Of a DNA stretch of 64,000 nt, positions 24,903 to 36,500 are shown in pieces. Each line of letters begins with the position of its first letter. The first letter of the stretch is position 1. The stretch comes from Artemia franciscana (Eukaryota > Arthropoda > Branchiopoda > Anostraca > Artemiidae): assembly GCF_032884065.1 (NCBI RefSeq), contig NC_088872.1:248001-312000 (forward strand), in the 5' to 3' direction. The notes beneath the pieces are model-generated. The model was not told the origin of the DNA, searched no databases, and saw only the letters and a program-made list of their open reading frames with translations. The position numbers and the translations under genes were made by a program.

Positions 24903-27900
24903 CTAAATGGAAATAAAAATATTCAGTTTGAATATGGTTACTTTACAAGCACCGAAGAGAAGCCGCAAAAGTTGTCATTTCTCTTGTCGTTTTCTAGAAA
25001 GCTTTACCATTGGAGGTTGTTTATTTCTTGGCTCTACAAACATTTTCTTGAAGTTTTAAAATTACTCCCAACTAACGCTCTTTCTAAGAAAATTTAAAAT
25101 ACTTTTACAATATATTCTACCCCCTCCCACTTGTTTAAATTGTGAAGAGAGAGGCTTTCTACTATTTTTTCAAATATTCCCTGATAATTTGTCCCTAAAT
25201 TGGAAGGATTCTAAATTCCTTTTCGTAAGTGCCTAGCACGTGAAATAGCTAGGTATACTCAGCCGAGAAACAAAAAACTGATGATATAAGGGCAACTGAT
25301 TTCTACTGTAATTTAAGCTATTTCAAAAACATAGTTAAATACCGTTTGGAGTGTTTAAACTAAAGCTTATAGCAGCCATGTAGACATGTTAAGAAAGAAA
25401 TGAGTTGAGATAATACACGTAAAATTAAAACCATGGGGACATCTTCGGAGTAAATATATAAGTAAGAATGACAGCGCTAGAACCTTAAAGTCCAAACTAG
25501 CGGTGCGGATCTCCTTTTCGTGGCCCTTCAGCCGGTTTATTGGGATTGGAGATTTTTGGGGTGGGAGAGGGCTGATTTAAGACAGTTTCTCAATGTAAAT
25601 ACATATACTTTAAACACAAGCTACTGCTCAGGTCGGTTCCATATTTTGTGAAGACAGTTAAAAATAACCACAAAACAAATATAACCACAAAACAGAAAAT
25701 TTTAAAAATATGGGTTCCAAATTATTAAATATAACACGACTGGAACTTGAAAAAAACTGTGGCCTCAATTTTGCTAACTTGAGCAAAACTAGTCTTCTTA
25801 AATGACAATAGAGAGAGACATTAAAATTTAAACACAAAGTAAAGCTTTTTCGTCTCATTAATAAGTAAAATACATTTGAGTGTACATGAAATCAGTGTAC
25901 CCTTACCGCAGTAGCATTCTTTATAAATGTGCAAAGGTTCAGCTTTAAGGGGGGAGGGTATTTTTTGTATAGATATGTCGAAATCTCAAAAGCTTATTCT
26001 ATTGCTAAATGTTCATTAGTTTTGGTTAATGACATATTTCATTCGAATAACCCTAGGTGATTTCTCCATTCTCGCCTGAGTTCTTGGATTTTTTTTTTTA
26101 CTATGCTGAATAAAATGGCTATTTCAAAATTTTGATCGTATGACTTTGGGAAAAAATGAGCATGGGAGGAGGCCTAAATGCCCTCCAATATTTGGTCACT
26201 TTAAGAGAGCGCTAGAACTATTCATTTTCGTTAAAATGAACCCCCATACAACATTCTAGGACTACTTGGCCGATACAATCACCCCTTGGGGACAAAACAA
26301 ATAAAAAAACAAAATTCCACACTTTAGCAGACATGAGCTTAAAACTTCTACAGTAGGGTTCTCTGATTTGCTAAACTGATGGTGTGATTTTCCTTAATAT
26401 TTTATGATTATTTTGGAATGTTTTCCCCTTTTTTTAAAATAAGGCAAATTTTCTCAGGCTCTTAACTTTTAATGAGTGAAACTAAACCTGAGAAAACTTA
26501 TACATGAAAAATCAGCATTAAAATTTTATTCTTTACATGTATATATTGGTATCAAAGCTCCATTTTTTGGAGATTCGGTTACTATTGAACCGGATCGCTC
26601 CTTACTACAATTCGTCACCACGAACTGTTTGATCCAACTGGAATATTAAGCAATTCAGTTTAGTTAAATAAAGCTTTAAAATCAATACGGAAATATTTTT
26701 TTGCAACAATAAGGTAGGTATCATCCTGAACCACCGTTATAAAGGTGAAATTAAAATTTAGCGACATACTAAATTTCCTCTTTTTACCCCGTGCCCCTTT
26801 TTACCCTTCTCTGAAAATCCATGGAGAAGAACACAATTCTCACACATTTTGTGTTAACGAACTGTAAGTAAGATGCGACTTGGCTCAATAGTAACAGAAA
26901 CTCTAAAGAACAGACTTTGATACCAATAGATTTATGAAAAGAATTGGTTATTAATACTGATTTTAAATACATAAGTTTCATCAAGCTTAGTCCTGATCGT
27001 CAGAAGCTACGAACCCGAGAAAATTTCTCTTATTATCAAAAAAAGGGGGAAATGTCCCCCTAATGTCCCCTAAAAGCTTTAATATTGCTTCTTACTCTTG
27101 GTTAAAAAATTCATTGTTTTTTTATTTAATAGAGTTAAAAATTATTTGTTTAGGTATCTCTGAATTTCCGGCCTACACCATGATCCACCTCTACCAAACA
27201 CAATTATAGATTACTAAACGCAAGTTCAAAAGAATTCAAGTAAAGAGAGTGGTATTATAGACTAAGTAGCTTTTAGAAACGAATCCGCCGATGTCTAGCT
27301 TTAATTTCTCTGAAAATGGGAAATTGGATATTAGATTATTCAATATTAGATATTGAAATAAATTAAAACTCATCCTCGTTCTATTTTCTGGGAAAAAATA
27401 AAAAGTTCATTATTTTTGCAGATAGAAGTCTGAAACCTTTGACGCAAGGTTTTCAGATACGCTGAATCTAAAAGTCTGATTTTAACTTATATCTTCTGAT
27501 AATCTGGGGGAACTTCCTCCTTTTTTAGAAACAAGGCTTTTTTCGTCAACTTTTTAAATTTTGATGATTAAAATTCACCATTTTGAGGGATAAAGAAACA
27601 GTTGACAGATATAAAGTGTATCTTTTATATTTGGAAATCAGCATAAAAACTCAATTTTCTTATGTCTGTATTGTTATCAAAATTCTATTTTCTAGAGTAT
27701 TGGTTACTATTGGGCCGGGCTGCTTCTTGATTATAGTTCGTCACCGTCAACTATTTAAATAAGGAATAGAACGCAAACACATACAGTGCACAATGACACA
27801 AACAGTCTTTAAAATTTGAATTGGAAATTTGTTTATTGGAAATTAAAATTTGGAAAGTTGTCAACAATTTGGCAATTTCTAATGATGATAAATCACCAAT

Positions 27901-30120
27901 AACAAAAACTCGTGCTACAATTTACACCCCCTTTCGACTTCAGAAAATCTTGTTTGGGCTTTGAGGATGTCACAAACAGTTAATTATATCTTAGTAAGGT
28001 TTATTATTATCAGTACCTTTGCAGGTTCTTTTTTGTCTGTCGAATGATTTGTAAATGAAAACTGAGGCAGTTAAATATTAGGTGACAATTTCGTTTACAG
28101 GAAAATTCAGAAGTTTATCAAGATCTTAGACTATTGATCATGGCTATTCGAGAATCAGGTATCTACAGCCCGTGTTCATTGGTTATGTAACGGATTCCTT
28201 ACTTTCATCAGAGCCCTGTCTTCTTTCTGCAAAATTATCAAATCGTAATGTTCCAAAGCCTTCTGCCTCTCTTGGTCTGGCAGTGGTAAAACTGACTAGA
28301 CACATGAAGAGGACGCAAATAACCTGAAAAGGAGTAATTTAATTATCTAATTTATTATTTTTAACATTCATCTTTTGCTTAAAATTACACAATATGATAC
28401 AAATTCAGGCGATAATTCACTGCAAAGTTAATGTAGGTAATTTTAGGACGCTAGTGAATAGATTTGTTAATCTGAAATAATTTTTATATCTTACAAATAT
28501 AATTTTCGAATTTATGGCTGTAGAGCATGCTCAACAGTTAGAGACTATCAATTTTACCAAATATGAAGTCCTAGTAAGGAGCTGACATCACTTTGTATAA
28601 CTAATTGTAACAAGGGACTTAACTTTGTAATCGATACTTTATAACCAGTTAGTTTTATTTGATAAGCTGTTTGATTTCTCATAAACTATTCATATATTTA
28701 GAGAAAATATTTGGCTAAAGAGAAATAAGACCTTCAAAAAGTAAAAATGTATGTAATATTTCCAGAGGGTTTCTGCTTGATAATATTTTCATCTTGTTCG
28801 GGTCAAAAATTACTGTGGCAAGTGTGAAAACAATCGAGTTCAGCAAGTTTTTGAAAGCAAGGACTCTGGTGGCTTAAAAGAAGCATAGAACTATAAATTA
28901 TCAATTTAAGAAACTAATTCCAAAACACAAGTTTTTCAAAGAAAAGTAAAGATTTTCATTAAGCCATGAATGAGTAAAAATAAAGTTAATAATCTTCCTA
29001 ACGTAATACTACTGTAAATCACTATTAATAAATAAATGAAACTCTAAACGAGTGAAGAAACTCCATCGTGGAATATGAGACAATGGAAGTTGCAATTTTG
29101 TAAGAACAGTATATTATATGTGCAATACTGCAAAGAAATTTTTACCAGTCGTTAATGACCTCCAAATGCTTGGGAATTTGGTTGAATAAGATGATGTTAA
29201 TAAATTTAAGCACATGAAATGCGTTACCAGGCAGTATCATTTTAAGCAAAATAAAAATGACTTGGTTCTAAACAAATCTGAAAACCAAAAAAGTGTAGTT
29301 AGGGAATAAAAAAATGGTTTTGGATAGTTTGTTAGGATGTTAGCCAGTATAGTCTTTTGTAGATGGGTAGGGGGGATTACCTGGAGCCTAAAAAAGCTTT
29401 CTAGTTCAATATTTTAACAGATTCTTTACTTGGATGAGATAACAACCATCAAAGGATCATATATTTAACTTATGATATCCTTGCATAAGGAGGAGCATAT
29501 TATTCGGTTGATCCATGATCAGCCCTACAACTTAGAAGCTGATGGGGGTGAAAGTTCCTGTTTGATCGCGGGAATACCACTTGATAAGCTGAATATTTGC
29601 ATAATAATACCTTAGATTCACTAAACAAGCTCTTTTTTGAAAAGTGTTCTGCTGTAAAAATAAAATTTGAATTAAAAGATTGTTTACTTGTGTGGGAGTG
29701 GAGCGGAGAGGGGCAAATTTGGTAGCCTTCTATTTAGTTATAATAGGTTGGGCTTAGTACTGAAAAAAAAAAGAACTTTAAACAACTGATTTCCAACAAA
29801 ATGCAAACAAAATTGGAAACAAAATTTAGTTTTGTATTTTAAGTAAAACTAAAGAGAAAAAATCCTTTTGTCCATTAAAATAATTTTTACTCGATTTCAA
29901 ATGCTTTGATGTTTGATTTGCTGTTTTTCGAAGGTTGAAGGAAAATACTAACGTTTATAGTAAAGAATGGAAAATTAAGGAAGAGCACGTTGGGCAACAT
30001 TCCCCATAAGAAGAAGACTTTAAATTCTCCTGCCACTCAGTAGTTTCATCAGAAAAAATAATTATTTCTTTTAATTAAATAAATTATAAGAACGCTTACC
30101 ATTGATGCCAAAACCTTCAT
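24751..30120 (-). CDS. Gly/Tyr-rich secreted peptide precursor, gene A (3 exons)
   Basis: The exons, in transcript order, are 30120-30100, 28323-28203 and 24902-24751, with GT-AG introns of phase 0 and phase 1. The product is 97 residues. A signal peptide MKVLASMVICVLFMCLVSF-TTA is followed by RPREAEGFG, a spacer with ERRQGSDER and NNQKR, and a tail starting DEKGRFYGGYGFG with five to six GGY units, ending GGFYG. The RR and KR pairs suggest prohormone-type cleavage. The terminal Gly could serve as an amide donor. GY-rich secreted peptides of this size act as antimicrobial, cuticle or neuropeptide-like products in nematodes and arthropods; the exact role here is unknown. Its TATA box and initiator are intact. 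It is head to head with gene B and inverted relative to the other copies. Confidence 0.85.
24903..25657. other. Gene A intron 2, proximal part
   Basis: Non-coding. It aligns in reverse with the corresponding stretch of B intron 2 and the C counterpart, except for the private HLE insertions in those two. Confidence 0.6.
25658..26632 (-). mobile_element. Old HLE shared by A, B and C (A copy)
   Basis: The 5' end (complement of TCAAACAGTTCGTGGTGACG) is at 26632. The body is diverged and the 3' end is short, without a clear palindrome. The same insertion is present at 35383-36354 and 49150-50101, so it predates the gene duplications. Confidence 0.7.
26840..27129 (+). mobile_element. Old HLE with large internal deletion (A copy)
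   Basis: Only 290 bp remain between a TCACACATTTTGTG 5' end and a TTTTTTTATTTAA 3' end. The same deletion occurs in B (34871-35174), while C keeps about 1 kb (47924-48939). Confidence 0.7.
27130..28202. other. Gene A intron 2, distal part
   Basis: Non-coding. Aligned in reverse with 34121-34870; B lacks about 400 bp that A and C share (C 47410-47830). Confidence 0.55.
28203..28323 (-). CDS. Gene A exon 2
   Basis: The reverse complement reads VICVLFMCLVSFTTARPREA, then EGFGTLRFDNFAERRQGSDE, and ends one base into the next codon before GTAAGG. The acceptor is CCTTTTCAG. The signal peptide cut is most likely after TTA. Confidence 0.85.
28324..30099. other. Gene A intron 1
   Basis: A 1.8 kb intron free of young HLE copies. 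It serves as the empty-site reference for insertions in B and C. Confidence 0.6.
30100..30120 (-). CDS. Gene A exon 1
   Basis: Codes MKVLASM and then GTAAGC. The start is the first ATG after the predicted transcription start, 46 bp downstream of it. Confidence 0.8.
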
Positions 30121-30161
30121 TTTACAGTTTTAAGTTCTGTTTCTCCCCACTGCACAATTTT

Positions 30162-30197
30162 AATCTGATATCTTCTCGCAAATTTTCAATCCTTATA
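30162..30197 (-). promoter_or_regulatory. Gene A TATA box and initiator
   Basis: TATAAGG on the minus strand (30191-30197) lies 31 bp before the A of TCAGATT (30162-30168), the standard arthropod spacing. Confidence 0.6.
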
Positions 30198-30453
30198 TCA
30201 GCTGATGATAGCCTTTGCATAGTCTTCAATCAAGGTCTTTTAAAATAGCTTCAGCAGAATCTTAAATCAAAACAATTTCTTTTTCTCTTATAATTGCGGT
30301 TAAAGCAATCAACATTGGCTGATCTTTGTTATTTTGCTGCAATTGCTTCAATCACAATTATAAGAGAAAAAGAAATTGTTTTGATTTAAGATTCTGCTGC
30401 AGCTATTTTAAAAGACCTTGATTGAAGATTATGCAAAGGCTATCATCAGCTGA

Positions 30454-30489
30454 TAAAACGATTGAAAATTTGCGAGAAGATATTAGATT
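30454..30489 (+). promoter_or_regulatory. Gene B core promoter, altered TATA and initiator
   Basis: At the positions of TATAAGG and TCAGATT, gene B has TAAAACG and TTAGATT. A and C agree with each other, so B carries the derived changes. Confidence 0.6.
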
Positions 30490-30530
30490 AAAATTGTGCA
30501 GTGGGGAGAAACAGAACTCAAAATTGTAAA

Positions 30531-30551
30531 ATGAAGGTTTTGGCATCAATG
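30531..30551 (+). CDS. Gene B exon 1
   Basis: MKVLASM followed by GTAAGC. Identical to gene A exon 1. Confidence 0.8.
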
Positions 30552-33500
30552 GTAAGCGTTCTTATAATTTATTTAATTAAAAGAAATAATTATTTTTTTC
30601 TGATGAAACTACTGAGTGGCACGAGAATTTAAAGTTTTATGACTCTTTCTGAGTGGCACGAGAATTTAAGAGTAGTTTGACTCTTTGCCACAATTCTACT
30701 TTAAAAAAAATATTAAAAGCTTTAGCGTAAAGAGCGAGGGATTGCGGAGGGGACAACCCATTTCATATACGGAGTAATTTCTGTTCGTTTTAAGTTTTAA
30801 TGTCGCTCCTTACTTGCAGCTAAAAAAATTAGTTTTTTTTATTTAATTGTACATAAAATATAGTGTTTCCTACAAAATTGCAAGTTCACTGTCTCATATT
30901 CCATGATGGCTCGTATATATTGGCCATACCAGCTTTTATTGAGTGTATCTCCTGTAGAGACATCTTATGAAGTATGTTGAAGACCGTATCCATGGGGGAG
31001 GGGTTATACCCCCCCCCTCTTAATGTTTATCCGACTAAAAAAGTAACTAAAATGAATATGAACAATTTATGAAACGCTTTAAAAAACAAATTCTTAAACC
31101 CCCCCCCCCCCCAAAAAAAAAAAAATTTGGATACGGTCCTGAATATGTTTCAAAACTAGGATGTAATTTCTTAGGTTCAACGAGACTTTCGATTTCCTAG
31201 ACAATCCTTCCTTGCAAGTCTTGATTAATAAGCCAACAGCTGCTAAAGACATATGCTGACCTGTTTGCTGTTACAAATTTAAATTTTGTGACATGTAGTT
31301 TTGTGATAATAAAAGGTAAATCAAAATACAAACTAAATACATTTGACATTTTTTCACCTTTCTTACCTTCATAAATATAAAAGTATTAAAACCTTTAGGG
31401 AATAAATGTCAGTACATGTCAACCAAACTGACAATCCAGGGTTATTTTGTTGTTGTGGTTGTTTTGTTTTTTGTTTATTCAGTAAAGCGCCAATTTTGTT
31501 TTGGTCTTGAGAAGGCAATTGTTCTACCAACCCTGTTAATGTTAATTTTTGTTTTAAGTTTGATTTGGCTATTTATTGTAACATCTGTTCGTTTAGAGTT
31601 TCATTTATTTATTAATAGTGATTTACAGTAGTATTACGTTAGGAAGATTATTGACCTTATTTTTACTTATTCATGGCTTGATGAAACTCTTTACTCTTCT
31701 TTGGAAAACTTGTGTTTTGAAATTAGTTTCTTAAATTAATGATTTATAGTTCTATGCTTCTTTTAAGCCACCCGAGTCCTTGCTTTAAAAAACTTGCTCA
31801 GCTCGATTGTTTTGGCACTTGCCACAGTAATTATTGACCAGAACACGATGAAAATGTTATCAAGCAAAAACCCTCTGGAAATATTACATATATTTTTACT
31901 TTTTGAAGGTCTTATTTCTCTTTAGCCAAATATTTTCTCTAAATATATGAACAGTTTATGAGAAATCAAACCGCTTATCTAATCAAACTAACTGCTTATA
32001 AAGTATCGATTACAAAGTTAAGTCCCTTGTTACAATCCGCTATACAAAGTGGTGTCAGCTCCCTACCAGGACTTCATCAAACAGTTCGTGGTAACGAACA
32101 AAAAAAACTCTAAAAAATGGAAGTTTGATACCAATACCTACATCAAAAGAATTGCATTTTAATGCTGATTTTAAATATATAAGTTTCATCAAGTTTAATC
32201 TTACCCATCAAAAGTTATGAGCCTGAGAAAATTTGGGATATTTTAGGAAATAGGGGGGAATGCCCCCTAAAAGTTATAGAATCTTAACGAAAATCACACA
32301 ATCAGATTCAACGTATCAGAGAACCTTACTGTAGAAGTTTCAAGCTCTTATCTACAAAAATGTGGAATTTTGTATTTTTTGCCAGAAGGCACATCACGGA
32401 TGCGTGTTTATTTTTTTTTTTTTTTTTTTTTTTTTTTTCCTCAGGGGTGATCGTATAGACCCAGTTGTCCTAAAATGTTGCGAGAGCGCTCATTCTAACT
32501 GAAATAAAGAGTTCTAGTGCCATTTAAAGTGATCCAAAAAATTGGAGGGCACCTAGGCCCCTTCCGACGCTAATTATTTTACCAAAGTCAACGGATCAAA
32601 ATTCTGAGACAGCCATTTTATTCAACGTAGTCGAAAAACCTTATAACTATGTCTTTGGGGACGACTTACTCCCCCACAGTCCCCGTGGGAGGGGCAACAA
32701 GTTACAAACTTTGACCAGTGCTTACATATAGTAATGGTTATTGGGAAGTGTACAGGCGTTTTCAGGAGGATTTTTTTGGTTGGTGGGAGGGGTTGAGAAG
32801 AGGGGGATATGCTGGGGGAACTTTCCATCAATAATTTGTCATGGTGGAAGAAAATCTCCATGAAGGGCGCGCAGGATCTACTAGCATTATTTAAAAAAAA
32901 AAACGAAAAAATAAATATGAAAAAGTTCTTTCAGCTGGAAGTAAAGAACAGCATTAAAACTTAAAACAAACAGAAATTATTACCCATTTGAGGGGCTCAC
33001 CTCCTCCTAATACCTCGCTCTTTACGCTAAAGTATTTTTAGTAATTTCAACTATTTATTCTACGACTTTTGTGATTCTGGGGTCATTCTTAAGGAAGTGG
33101 GACAAAATTTAAGCTTTAGTGTAAAGAGCGAGGATCTGACAATGGGGCAAACCCCCTCATATATGTAATAAAAATATGAGAATACAAAAGTTTTTTACGT
33201 AAGCTAATTTATAAGTTACGTAAATCTTTTACTAATAAAAATATTCGTAAAAAATTAAAAGTTCTAGTTGCATTTTTAATTAACCAAAAAATCGGAGGGC
33301 AACTAGAATTCCTCCCCCGCTCTTTTTTTCTCAAAATCATTCGATCAAAATTATGAGAAAGCCATTTAGCCAAAAAAAAAAAAAAAAATGCAAATTTCGT
33401 TTTAATTATTCCTCTGCGGAGAGCCAATATCAAACATGCATTGATTCAAAAACGTTCAGAAATTAAATAAGAAAAACAAGTTTTTTTAACTGAAAGTAAG

Positions 33501-36500
33501 GAGCGACATTAAAAACTTAAAACGACCAGAAGTCACTTCGTATATGAAAGAGGCTGCTTCCTCATCAACGCCCGGCTCTTTACGCTAAAGTTTTTTACTG
33601 TTTTAAAAAGAAGAATTGAGAGAAAGAGTCAAACTTTAGCGTAAAGAGCGGGGCGTTGATGAGGAAGCAGCCTCTTTCATATACGAAGTAATTTCTGGTC
33701 GTTTTAAGTTTTAATGTCGCTCCTTACTTTCAGTTAAAAAAACTTGTTTTTTTATTTAATATTTGGTAAAATTGATGGTCTCTAACTGTTACGCATGCTC
33801 TACAGCCATGAATTTGAAAAATATATTTGTATGATATAAAAACTATTTCAGATTAACAAATCTATTCACTACCGTCCTAAAATTACCTATATTAACTTTG
33901 CAGTGAATTTTCGCCTGAATTGGTATCATATTGTGTAATTTTAAACAAAAGATGAATGTTAAAAATAATGAATTAGATAATTAAATTACTCCTTTTCAGG
34001 TTATTTGTGTCCTCTTCATGTGTCTAGTCAGTTTTACCACTGCCAGACCAAGAGAGGCAGAAGCCTTTGGAACATTACAATTTGATGATTTTGCAGAAAG
34101 AAGACAGGGCTCTGATGAAAGTAAGGAATCCGTTACATAACCAATGAACACGGGCTGTAGATACCTGATTCTCGAATAGCCATGATCAATAATCTAAGAT
34201 CTTGATAAACTTCTGAATTTTCCTGTAAAAGAAATTGTCACCTAACATTTAACTGCCTCAGTTTTCATTTACAAATCATTCGACAGACAAAAAAGAACCT
34301 GCAAAGGTACTGATAATAATAAACCTTACTAAGATATAATTAACTGTTTGCGACATCCTCGAAGCCCAAACAAGATTTTCTTAAGTCGAAAGGGGGTGTA
34401 AATTGTAGCACGAGTTTTTGTTATTGGCGATTTATCATCATTAGAAATTGCCAAATTGTTGACAACTTTCCAAATTTTAATTTCAAATAAACAAATTTCC
34501 AATTCGAATTTTAAAGACTGTTTGTGTGATTGTGTATTGTATGTGTGTGCGTTCTATTCCTTATTTAAATAGTTGACGGTGACGAACTATAATCAAGGAG
34601 CAGCCCGGCCCGATAGAAACCAATACTCTAGAAAATAGAATTTTGATAACAATATAGACATAAGAAAATCGGGTTTTTATGCTGATTTCCAAACATAAAA
34701 ATACACTTTATACCTGTCAACTGTTTCTTTATCCCTTTTGAACTTTTTGAACTATCCCTTTTGATTTCTTTTGAACTTGCGTTTAGTAATGTATAATTGT
34801 GTTTGATATTGGTGGGTCATGGTGTAGGCCAGAAATTCAGAGATACCTAAACAAATAATTTTTAACTCTATTAAATAAAAAAACAATGAATTTTTTAACC
34901 AAAAGTAAGAAGCAATATTAAAGCTTTTAGGGGACATTAGGGGGACATTACTTAGGGGACATTTTCCCCTTTTGTTGATAATAAGAGAAATTTTCTCAGG
35001 CTCGTAATTTCTGACGATCAGGACTAAACCTGATGAAACTTATAAATTTAAAATCAGCATTAATAACAAAATCTTTTCATATATCTATTGGTATCAAAGT
35101 CTGTTCTTTAGAGTTTCTGTTACTATTGAGCCCAGTCGTTTCTTACTTACAGTTCGTTAACACAAAATGTGTGAGAATTGTGTTCTTCTCCATTGATTTT
35201 CAGAGAAGGGTAAAAAGGGGCATGGGGTAAAAAGAGGAAATTTATTACGTCGCTAAATTTCAATTTCGCCTTTATAACGGTGGTTCAGGATGATATCTAC
35301 CTTATTGTTGCAGAAAAATATTTCTCGTACTGATTTTAAAGCTTCATTTAACTAATTTGAACTGCTTAATATTCCAGATGGATCAAACAGTTCGTGGTGA
35401 CGAATTGTAGTAAGGAGCGACCCGGTTCAATAGTAACCGAATCTCCAAAAAACGGAGCTTTGATACCAATATATACATGTAAAGAATAAAATTTAATGCT
35501 GATTTTTCATGTATAAATTTTCTCAGGTTTAGTTTTACCCATTAAAAGTTAAGAGCCTGAGAAAATTTGCCTTATTTTTAAAAAAAAAGGGGAAAACATT
35601 CCAAAAAAATCATAAAATCTTAAGGAAAATCACACCATCAGTTTAGCAAGTCAGAAAACCCTACTGTAGAAGTTTTAAGCTCATATCTGCTAAAGTGTGG
35701 AATTTTGTTTTTTTATTTGTTTTGTCCCCAAGAGGTGATCGTATCGGCCGAGTAGTCCTAGAATGTTGCAAGGGGGTTCATTTTAACGGAAATGTATAGT
35801 TCTAGCGCTCTCTTAAAGTGACCAAATATTGGAGGGCATCTAGGCCTCCTCCCATGCTCATTTTTTCCCAAAGTCATACGATCAAAATTTTGAAATAGCC
35901 ATTTTATTCAGCATAGTAAAAAAAAATCCAAGAACTCAGGCGAGAATGGAGAAATCACCTAGGGTTATTCGAATGAAATATGTCATCAACCAAAACTAAT
36001 GAACATTTACTGATAGAATAAGCTTTTGAGATTTCGACATATCTATACAAAAAATACCCTCCCCCCTTAAAGCTGAACCTGTGCACATTTATAAAGAATG
36101 CTACTGCGGTAAGGGTACACTGAGTTCATGTACACTCAAATGTATTTTACTTATTAATGAGACGAAAAAGCTTTACTTTGTGTTTAAATTTTAATGTCTC
36201 TCTCTATTGTCATTTAAGATGATTAATTTTGCTCAAGTTAGCAAAATTGAGGCCACAGTTTTTTTCAAGTTCCAGTCGTATTATAATTAATAATTTAGAA
36301 CCCATATTTTTAAAATTTTCTGTCATTGAAAACTTGTTTTGTGGTTATATTTAACTGTCTTCACAAAATATGGAACCGACCTGAGCAGTAGCTTGTGTTT
36401 AAAGTATATGTATTTACATTGAGAAACTGTCTTAAATCAGCCCTCTCCCACCCCAAAAATCTCCAATCCCAATAAACCGGCTGAAGGGCCACGAAAAAGA

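Larger units (their letters stand above)
30121..30530. promoter_or_regulatory. Divergent palindromic promoter region of genes A and B
   Basis: Inverted arms flank a 32 bp spacer at 30310-30341. The two ATGs are exactly symmetric about the centre, with no indels across each arm. By eye I count about 10 differences in 210 aligned bases. Each arm carries ATGCAAAGGC, an E-box in ATCAGCTGAT, a TATA position and an initiator position. It could drive divergent transcription and could fold as a cruciform. Confidence 0.7.

Noticed and set aside
31416-31631. Hydrophobic 71-residue frame in gene B intron 1
   Set aside because: The C counterpart near 44370-44590 carries length changes that break the frame, and it lies inside an intron.
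32077-33759. HLE as a Tc1/mariner or other TA-duplicating transposon
   Set aside because: Comparison with empty sites shows no TA or longer duplication at any of the four private insertions, and the two ends are not inverted copies of each other.
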